Part shown: positions 1-4,793 of the stretch, in pieces
Layout: each line of letters starts with the position of its first letter
How positions within the stretch are numbered: position 1 is the stretch's first letter
Assembly: GCF_032056465.1 (NCBI RefSeq)
Contig: NZ_DAMBCL010000112.1
From: Mobilicoccus sp032056465
GTDB taxonomy: Bacteria; Actinomycetota; Actinomycetes; Actinomycetales; Dermatophilaceae
Direction: 5' to 3' (one strand)
Length of the DNA: 6,766 nucleotides
Translations under genes and position numbers: made by a program
Notes under the pieces: generated by a model
What the model saw: only the letters and a program-made list of their open reading frames with translations
What the model was told of the DNA's origin: nothing
The model's database searches: none

Positions 1-213
1 CCAGGAGTCGTTCCGTCGAGCGACGGGGAAGTTGTGACGTTGGATCCGGCCGCTCACTGGAACCGTTGTGCAGGCCATTGATCGCCGACGCGACCACGGG
101 CTTGGCGCACGGCGACTGTGGTGATCACGAAGCGCTCGTGTCCTCCCTCTCCTCCATGACGAGGGGGAGGAGAAGTCATCAGAAGGGCCTTGCCTGGTGT
201 CGAATGGATCGGC
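1..213. other. No convincing gene; upstream flank
   Basis: No supported gene was found here. A plus-strand frame open from base 1 stops with TGA at 79-81 and could be the C-terminus of a gene lying outside the window, but 26 codons are too few to judge. A purine-rich tract at 163-174 (agggggaggaga core) pairs with the pyrimidine tract at 148-155, giving an 8-bp stem with a 10-base loop. It has no T-run, so a terminator is not supported. The tract looks like a ribosome-binding site but has no start codon at the right distance in frame with the downstream gene. Confidence 0.3.
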
Positions 214-861
214 ATGGAGAAGAAGGAACTTGAAGCCCAGAGTCGATCTGTTGACGCTGTGATCCAGGCGGTTGCGCGGATCGACGCCGCAGAGTTCGCC
301 GCGTACCGCGGGGGATGGCCGGGACAGGTCGGAATGGCCCTGGTCGATGCCGTCTTCTCGATCCGGGCCCGGTACGACGCATCGGCCCTGCCGCGCCTGC
401 GCACGTTGAAGGAACACCACCCCGAGATCAGCGACGACTTGCAGGCACTCGTCGACCTCGGAGCCGACGAGGTCCGCCGGGTCATGGGCAGTACCAAGAC
501 GGCGCGACGACACAAGGCCGACTGCGCGCGGCAACCGCCATGCTCACTCTCTCGCCGCCTCTGCGTCGGGCTGACGAGGTTCGTGAACATGAAGATGCCG
601 CGCGTCACGCATACACGAGTGTCCGAGGCCTCGGCCCGGTGACCGCGACGTACTTCCTCATGCTCCTGGGGAAGGACGGCGTCAAGCCCGACCGCATGAT
701 CAGGCGCTTCGTCAATGCAGCCTTGGCGGCCGAGAACCTGGGCTCTGCAACCTCTGATCAGGCCGGAACGAGCTCACGCCAGGGACGGTCATGGCGTGAG
801 CCTCACCGCGTACGAACACGCAGTGTGGCGGGCGAAAGGGCGGGTTCCGTCACTGTCGTGA
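214..861 (+). pseudogene. HhH-GPD-like hypothetical protein gene with two frameshifts
   Basis: Three segments of one protein family are spread over two frames. Frame 1 (214 to about 530) encodes the N-terminal part, with a FAAYRGGWPGQ motif and a VFSIRARYDA segment. Frame 3 (about 530 to 765) carries the helix-hairpin-helix-like core GLGPVTATYFLMLLG followed by VKPDRMIRRFV. Frame 1 returns near 790 with GVSLTAYEHAVWR and stops at TGA 859-861. The segment order and the C-terminal (L)-x-H-A-(V/I)-W-R signature match a family of roughly 210-residue actinobacterial hypothetical proteins. The family is related to HhH-GPD DNA glycosylases and is sometimes mis-named heme peroxidase; no catalytic role is established here. 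The first shift behaves like loss of one base near gcgcgg (about 527-532), the second like gain of one base between about 765 and 790. The start is uncertain: ATG 214 is used, TTG 190 is in frame. Sequencing error is an alternative explanation. The stop overlaps the 3' end of the convergent minus-strand gene by 12 bp. Confidence 0.7.
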
Positions 862-2541
862 CCGAAGCGCCTTGGCGGCGAGGGCTTGGCCGAGGTCGGT
901 GATCCGGCCCTGCCGGTCGACGCCGCCGAGGAAGTAGAGGATCTCGTACGTGGGGTCGATGGCCGAGGACGCCTGCTTGCCGGTGAATGTGCCTCCGGAC
1001 CATCCGATGCCTCCGAGAACCGCGGCCGTCACCTCGGAGAACTCCGGCGGGATCCCCCCGGACGCAGCCGCCAGCAGGTAGAGGATGGCGGGCTCCTTCG
1101 TGCCGGCGCGGCCCGCAGGGAGGCGCCCTGCGATCCACGACCAGAGTGCTCGCGAATCCTCCCGCAGCGACCGCCCCGCCTTCGTCGGCAGAAGACGTCC
1201 CTTGCGGGCCTGCACGAGCCCGAGCAGTCGACCCAGGCGTCGCAGGTTCGCGACCGGCGGGGTGAGGTCCTCCCGGTTGCCCTTGCCGATCCACCTCTTC
1301 TGCATGTCGAGACGCGTGAAGATCCCCGACACGTCGTCGGGACGCAGATACCCGGCGCTCGTCAGGTCGACGCCGTCACCCACGACATCGAGCAGCACCT
1401 GCAGTGGGCGCATCCACTCGGCGATCTCGGCATCGAGGTCCCGGTACGGGTCCTCCTCGGGGTCGGCGTCCAGCGCGGCAGAGGTGATCGTCGCGAGCAT
1501 GCGTTCCGCGGCGGTGCCGCGCGCGGCGACCAGCATCCCGACCAGCGTCTCGTCGAGCGTCCCGAGGTCGGGAATCCCCGCCCAACCGCCGGACAGCACC
1601 GCCTTGACGCCCCTGTCGGCCTCCTCGACCTCGAACTCCTCGGGATCCCAGTCGGGCATGAGCATCGGGCCGTCCAGGTCGTCCAGGTCGCCCAGGCCGT
1701 CCAAATCGTCCAGGTCATCCAGGGCGTCCTCGTCGACGAGTTCGCCCCCCTCGCCGTGACCCATGCTCTCGACCAGGGACTCGTAGCCGGGAACGCCGCC
1801 GCAGTTCTCCGGCGGGCAGGCGCGACGGCCCCCGACACAGCCGCCCTCACCGAGGGGCAGCACCTTCTCCAGCCTGACCGTGTGCTCCCAGCCGTCGCCG
1901 TAGTCGTAGTCGTACGTGATCCGGTCGCCCGGAGAGGCCAACACCTGGTCGAGCCGCACGTCCGCCTCGTGCAGGCCACCCTCGTGGACGCCGTCGTCCT
2001 CGTGCTCGTCCGAGACGAAGTACGCCCACGCCCCGTCGGCACGCATCCGGAATCCGTGCATGTGGACGTCGAACCACCCCATCGCGGCCTGCAGCACGAC
2101 GTGGAACTGATCGAGCGTGAGGTCGCTCGGAACGTCGAGACGACGCCAGATCGGGGGCTTGACGTCGTTCAGATCCACGCGGAGGCGGTACGTCGCGGGC
2201 TCGGGCCGGTGATCGAACAGCGTCGGGGTGGGCAGGGGCGTCGCGAAGGGTGAGTCGCCGAAGCCCTTCCCGCCGGTGAGAGACCGGATCAGGTCGGCCG
2301 GGGACATGCCGCTCTGCAACAACTGCCGCACCAATTCGGAGGTGGCCGCGTCCAGATCGGCTTCGTCCTGATCCTCCTCATCCTCGTCGAGGTCCCACGG
2401 TTCTCCTCCCGCGCCGTGAAGGCGCTCGGTGAAGGCGATCCCCTCGACGGTTGAGTGTGTCAACTCAAAGTGGCCCCGGCGAGACGGCGAAGACTGGCCC
2501 CAGTGACTTGATGACGGCTGCTTGCTAGGTGCGTCGGACAT
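850..2541 (-). CDS. pRiA4b ORF-3 family protein, 5'-truncated and fused to IS end
   Basis: This frame of 563 codons belongs to the plasmid pRiA4b ORF-3 family, whose biochemical role is unknown. The family domain spans about residues 116-300. It starts with YRLRVDLNDVKPPIWRRLDV and continues with the GWFDVHMHGF segment, the ITYDYDYGDGWEHTV motif and the Cys cluster C235, C242, C247 before GVPGYE. The C-terminal part (about 370-563) is conserved-looking and helical, with no domain I can name. Two acidic stretches stand out: residues 50-64, and 269-290, a run of DDLD-like units. Residues 1-30 are translated from the right end of the IS21-family element (for example HWGQ and RRGHFELT), residues 31-32 from the target duplication, and host sequence starts at residue 33. 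The ATG at 2539-2541 lacks a Shine-Dalgarno sequence, as upstream DNA is a 9-bp tandem repeat. If the fragment is translated, GTG or TTG codons near residues 70-75, or M79, are alternative starts. The gene is therefore probably disrupted, although its whole known domain remains open. Confidence 0.8.
   Translation of the reverse strand: MSDAPSKQPSSSHWGQSSPSRRGHFELTHSTVEGIAFTERLHGAGGEPWDLDEDEEDQDEADLDAATSELVRQLLQSGMSPADLIRSLTGGKGFGDSPFATPLPTPTLFDHRPEPATYRLRVDLNDVKPPIWRRLDVPSDLTLDQFHVVLQAAMGWFDVHMHGFRMRADGAWAYFVSDEHEDDGVHEGGLHEADVRLDQVLASPGDRITYDYDYGDGWEHTVRLEKVLPLGEGGCVGGRRACPPENCGGVPGYESLVESMGHGEGGELVDEDALDDLDDLDGLGDLDDLDGPMLMPDWDPEEFEVEEADRGVKAVLSGGWAGIPDLGTLDETLVGMLVAARGTAAERMLATITSAALDADPEEDPYRDLDAEIAEWMRPLQVLLDVVGDGVDLTSAGYLRPDDVSGIFTRLDMQKRWIGKGNREDLTPPVANLRRLGRLLGLVQARKGRLLPTKAGRSLREDSRALWSWIAGRLPAGRAGTKEPAILYLLAAASGGIPPEFSEVTAAVLGGIGWSGGTFTGKQASSAIDPTYEILYFLGGVDRQGRITDLGQALAAKALRSRQ
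2446..2451. repeat. Target-site duplication, left copy (gacggt)
   Basis: The hexamer gacggt directly abuts the TG tip of the left-hand (right, IRR) end of the element. The same hexamer abuts the other tip at 6712-6717. IS21-family elements make short target duplications of about 4-8 bp, so a perfect 6-bp match at both predicted tips fits. It encodes T-V in the same reading phase on both sides. Confidence 0.8.
2452..2478 (+). repeat. Terminal inverted repeat, cargo end (IRR)
   Basis: This end starts TGAGTGTGTCA and ends with TGGCCCCG. It matches the other end at 16 of 27 ungapped positions, including the TG tip, GTGnCA and the GGCCCCG block. Read on the minus strand, the tip contains TTGACA 6 bp from the edge, a perfect outward-facing -35 hexamer. 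The end lies inside the pRiA4b ORF-3 reading frame and encodes its residues 22-30. Confidence 0.8.
2478..2502 (-). repeat. Second transposase-binding-like site, cargo end
   Basis: On the minus strand, TGGGGCCA (2502-2495) is followed after 7 bases by CCGTC. This is the same layout as the sites at 6617 and 6661. It lies exactly 24 bp inside the equivalent cGGGGCCA of the terminal repeat (2478-2471), the same 24-bp step as seen at the istA end. Confidence 0.65.
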
Positions 2542-2576
2542 TGCCGACGTTGCCGACGTTGCCGACGTTGCCGGAG
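2541..2576. repeat. 9-bp tandem repeat, four units
   Basis: Three perfect copies of ttgccgacg (2541, 2550, 2559) are followed by a fourth copy, ttgccggag (2568-2576). The block sits in the 50-bp gap between the stop of the second SMR gene and the ATG of the chimeric pRiA4b frame, inside the element. On the minus strand it occupies the place where a ribosome-binding site for that ATG would be. It has no recognised function; replication slippage is the simplest origin. Confidence 0.8.
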
Positions 2577-2591
2577 CTGCTGGGTGGCTGC

Positions 2592-2912
2592 TCAGTGAGC
2601 CGCGCCGAGTTCGATCATGAGGACGCCGGCGATGACGAGCGCGATGCCGCCGGCCATGACTTTGGTGAAGGGCTCGCCGAACAGGAACTTGCTGGCGATC
2701 GCGGTCAGAGCGACGCCAGTGGCGGCCCAGATGCCGTAGGCGACACCGAGCGCGAGACCGGCGTTCAGGGTCAAGCTCAGCATGGCGAAGGCGAGGAGGA
2801 AGCCCGCGGCAACCGCGACGTACCAGAGCCGGCGACCGTTGACCGCCATCCGGAGGGACAGGGTGGCGATGACTTCGAAGAGGATCGCGCCAGCGAGGGT
2901 GACGTAGGCCAT
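2592..2912 (-). CDS. SMR-family multidrug exporter subunit B
   Basis: The gene encodes 106 residues, the normal length for a small multidrug resistance protein, with four predicted membrane helices (about 2-20, 30-50, 54-77, 84-103). TM1 has the pattern GAILFEVIATLSLR with the essential acidic residue at E13, equivalent to E14 of EmrE. TM3 has Y59 and W62 in GVAYGIW, matching Y60 and W63 of EmrE. TM1 lacks the tryptophan typical of guanidinium exporters (Gdx), which favours the Qac-like drug/proton antiporter branch. It starts one base after the stop of the first SMR gene, with AGGAG at 2919-2923 six bases before the ATG. Two adjacent unequal SMR genes usually encode a paired heterodimeric exporter in the inner membrane (YkkCD/EbrAB style). 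The substrate cannot be predicted from sequence. It is the last cargo gene before the element's right end. Confidence 0.9.
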   Translation of the reverse strand: MAYVTLAGAILFEVIATLSLRMAVNGRRLWYVAVAAGFLLAFAMLSLTLNAGLALGVAYGIWAATGVALTAIASKFLFGEPFTKVMAGGIALVIAGVLMIELGAAH

Positions 2913-2913
2913 G

Positions 2914-3276
2914 TCAAGCTCCTGCCGCGTCGGTAGATGTGGACGGTGCGGGCGCCGTGGGATGGGCTCCGAGCTCGATGCAGAGCACTCCGGCGATAAC
3001 GGCGGCGATGCCGCCGAGCATGAGCCCGGTGAGCGGCTCGTCGAAGATGACGGCGGAGAGGATGGCGGTCAGGGAAACCCCGCAAGCTCCCCAGATTCCG
3101 TAGCCGACGCCCAGGGGCATGCCGTAGCGCAGAGCACCAGCCAGGCACACAAACGCGAGGATGAAGCCGGCGGCGACGAGGGCGTACCAGGCGGGCTGGT
3201 CGATGGCGGCCTTCAGCGAGAGCGAACCTGTCACCTCGGACGCGATGGCGCCGGCGAGGAAAATCCAGCGGGTCAT
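2914..3276 (-). CDS. SMR-family multidrug exporter subunit A
   Basis: The gene encodes 120 residues with four predicted membrane helices (about 3-21, 30-48, 54-77, 84-103) and a hydrophilic Ala/Pro/Ser/Thr-rich tail from 105 to 120 that its partner lacks. The SMR signature is complete: E14 in TM1, K22 after it, and Y59 and W62 in GVGYGIWGACG of TM3. As in its neighbour, the Gdx-specific TM1 tryptophan is absent. The ATG at 3274-3276 overlaps the TGA stop of the tetR gene (ATGA), and there is no good Shine-Dalgarno sequence before it, so translation is probably coupled to tetR. A longer open frame extends upstream to 3372 but runs through the tetR coding region in another frame and is not homologous, so the ATG at 3276 is chosen. 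With the next gene it probably forms a heteromeric antiporter of dual topology. Confidence 0.9.
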   Translation of the reverse strand: MTRWIFLAGAIASEVTGSLSLKAAIDQPAWYALVAAGFILAFVCLAGALRYGMPLGVGYGIWGACGVSLTAILSAVIFDEPLTGLMLGGIAAVIAGVLCIELGAHPTAPAPSTSTDAAGA

Positions 3277-3806
3277 GAATGGGCGCTTTCGAGGAGGGTG
3301 TCGACCACGGCCAGGACGGCAGGGCGGTCGGTGGTGGTGAGCGGGAAGACGTTGGTGGCACTGTCGAACCACGCTCCGTCGGCGATCAACCGGACAGCTG
3401 TCAGGGCGGCACGCTCTGGACCTGGCGGGAGGTCATCGAGCTGCACCCAGGCCTCGAAGTGCTCAACCCACCGACGGGTCATGACGGCGCGGAGACGAGG
3501 GTCAGCCAGCATCGCGATGTCTGCCTCGTCGGCGTCCCGCTCCAGGGCCAGACGGGCGTACCCGCCGATCCGCTCGCGCGGAGTCAGGTCAACGGGGTCA
3601 CCAACAGTCGATCGAAGTTCTTCGTCCCACTGCCGAGCGACGTGGTCGACCAGCCCCAGCATGAGGTCCTCCTTGGTTCGGAAGTGGTGGATCAGACCGG
3701 CCTTGGTCAGACCGATCTGCGCCGCGACGGCATCGAGGCTGACGCTGTGCCCGTCCCGCAGGAGGTCGGCGGCGGCGTTGAGGATCTGCTCCTGAGATGT
3801 AGACAC
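3273..3806 (-). CDS. TetR-family transcriptional repressor of SMR cargo
   Basis: The gene encodes a 177-residue one-domain-plus-ligand-domain regulator. Residues 4-50 form a TetR DNA-binding domain, starting with QILNAAADLLRDG and including the helix-turn-helix SLDAVAAQIGLTKAGLIHHF (about 23-42) and the FRTKEDLM end of the domain. The C-terminal helical part (about 55-177) would form the dimer and ligand pocket and is not conserved enough to name a ligand. The start is GTG 3804-3806, with no clear ribosome-binding site. A promoter and a 20-bp palindrome lie directly upstream, with the predicted transcription start falling on the GTG, so a leaderless mRNA is plausible. The stop overlaps the SMR subunit A start by 4 bp. 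The expected role is repression of its own operon, released when a substrate of the exporter binds. The gene sits between istB and the SMR pair as part of the mobile cargo. Confidence 0.9.
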   Translation of the reverse strand: MSTSQEQILNAAADLLRDGHSVSLDAVAAQIGLTKAGLIHHFRTKEDLMLGLVDHVARQWDEELRSTVGDPVDLTPRERIGGYARLALERDADEADIAMLADPRLRAVMTRRWVEHFEAWVQLDDLPPGPERAALTAVRLIADGAWFDSATNVFPLTTTDRPAVLAVVDTLLESAHS

Positions 3807-3841
3807 AAGAGCAGCCTACCAACCGGATGGTAGGTAGCCAA
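3806..3841 (-). promoter_or_regulatory. Predicted promoter of tetR-SMR-SMR operon
   Basis: On the minus strand TTGGCT (3841-3836) and TAGGCT (3818-3813) are separated by 17 bp, fitting a primary sigma factor promoter of the actinobacterial TAnnnT type. Six bases separate the -10 box from the GTG at 3806, so the predicted start site coincides with the start codon. The match to the -35 consensus is 4 of 6. The promoter is independent of istAB and would keep the cargo under its own control. Confidence 0.55.
3815..3834. promoter_or_regulatory. TetR operator palindrome
   Basis: The 20-bp sequence CCTACCAaccggaTGGTAGG is an inverted repeat with perfect 7-bp arms and a near-symmetric centre (ccgg), with only one base pair of ten unmatched. 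It overlaps the spacer and -10 box of the predicted promoter and ends 8 bp before the tetR start codon. This position and length are typical of TetR-family autoregulatory operators. Confidence 0.8.
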
Positions 3842-3939
3842 GCCGGCGGTGCTTACCCCGACGCTGGAACGCCCCGGATCCAGCTCATCTCGGTGCTGGT
3901 CTGGTCCCGGCGGAGGTGTTGCGCCTGGGCAGGCGGGTA
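3842..3939. other. Spacer between istB and cargo; no IS end seen
   Basis: This stretch separates the istB stop from the cargo promoter. No TGGCCCC or TGGGGCCA site occurs here, although a standard IS21 element would have its right end soon after istB. A short hairpin, cgcct-gggc-aggcg at 3922-3935, lies 4 bases past the istB stop but lacks a T-run, so it is at best a weak terminator. It marks the junction where the cargo joins the IS backbone. Confidence 0.45.
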
Positions 3940-4755
3940 TCAGCTCGCCGCTTGGTGGCGGGCGTGGGCCAGGCGGTAGGAGTGGGTGCCGGTTTCGATG
4001 ATGGTGCCGTTGAAGGTGAGCCGGTCCACGATCGCGGCGCACAGGCGTGGGTCGGTGAAGGTCTTGGTCCACCCGGAGAAGGACTCGTTGGAGGCGATCG
4101 CGATGCTGTTCTTCTCCTCGCGTTCGGTCAGGACCTGGAAGAGCATCTCCGCGCCGCGGCGGTCGAGCTCCATGTAGCCGAGCTCGTCGATCATCACCAG
4201 GTCGACCCGGCCGTAGCGGGCGATGGTTTTGGCCAGGACCCGTTCGTCGGCGGCTTCGACGAGTTCGTTCACCAACCTGGTGGCCAGGGTGTATTTGACC
4301 CGGTAGCCGGCCTCCGCGGCGGCCGTGCCGAGACCGATGAGTAGGTGGGACTTGCCGGTACCGGAGTCGCCGATCAGGCACAGCGGGTGACCACGCCGGA
4401 TCCAGTCACCGCCGGCGAGGGTGTTGATGGTGGCCTGGTTGATGTTCGGGTTGGCCTCGAAGTCGAAATCGCCGAGCCACTTGTCCCGCGGAAACCCGGC
4501 GGCTTTGACCCGACGCACCGAGGAGCGGCGGTCCCGGTCGTCACACTCGGCCAGGAGCAGCTCGGCCAGGAAACCTTCGTAGGTCAGCTGCTCCTTCCCG
4601 GCCGCCGTCAACGCCTCCTGCAGGACAGCGCGGATCGTCGGTAACCGCAGCCGGCGACAGGCCTGGTCGACCGCGGCCGCGGCCGCTTCGGGAGTCAGCC
4701 TGCGGCGGCGCCGTAGCGTTGGGGTCACGATCGTGGCTGGGCTGGTCGGACTCAT
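3940..4755 (-). CDS. istB: IS21-family helper ATPase IstB
   Basis: The gene encodes 271 residues, close to the usual length of IstB. IstB is an AAA+ ATPase of the DnaA/DnaC-like group that assembles on target DNA and stimulates the IstA transposase. The N-terminal part (about 20-110) is the IS21-specific helical domain, followed by the ATPase core. The Walker A motif is GDSGTGKS at 129-136, Walker B is LVMIDELGY with D190 and E191, a sensor-1-like segment is IAIASNESFSGW at 218-229, and an arginine-finger candidate is R245 in AAIVDRL. No motif is missing, so the protein looks functional. The ATG at 4753-4755 has gaggaga at 4760-4766 as a ribosome-binding site and lies 41 bp after the istA stop codon begins, in the same transcription unit. 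Unusually, the next gene downstream is tetR rather than the IS end. Confidence 0.95.
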   Translation of the reverse strand: MSPTSPATIVTPTLRRRRRLTPEAAAAAVDQACRRLRLPTIRAVLQEALTAAGKEQLTYEGFLAELLLAECDDRDRRSSVRRVKAAGFPRDKWLGDFDFEANPNINQATINTLAGGDWIRRGHPLCLIGDSGTGKSHLLIGLGTAAAEAGYRVKYTLATRLVNELVEAADERVLAKTIARYGRVDLVMIDELGYMELDRRGAEMLFQVLTEREEKNSIAIASNESFSGWTKTFTDPRLCAAIVDRLTFNGTIIETGTHSYRLAHARHQAAS

Positions 4756-4793
4756 CGGATCTCCTCGTCGAGGTGTGGGTGCGGCTGGGCGTG

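Noticed and set aside
148..173. Hairpin at the left edge as a terminator or regulatory RNA
   Set aside because: The 8-bp purine/pyrimidine stem has no T-tract and no matching gene end, so complementarity of two biased tracts is enough to explain it.
886..2253. Long plus-strand open frame opposite the pRiA4b gene
   Set aside because: Its sequence is low-complexity Arg/Val/Pro/Ala-rich with no family motif, and it is explained by the GC-rich codon pattern of the real minus-strand gene.
2592..3276. SMR pair as guanidinium exporters (Gdx/SugE type)
   Set aside because: Both proteins lack the tryptophan characteristic of Gdx in TM1, and no guanidine riboswitch-like leader is visible; a TetR operator controls the operon instead.
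3922..3935. Possible terminator after istB
   Set aside because: The stem is only 5 bp and has no T-run; it is mentioned only within the spacer entry.
3707..4381. Minus-strand open frame spanning the end of istB and start of tetR
   Set aside because: It overlaps both real genes out of frame and is Arg/Pro-rich without motifs.
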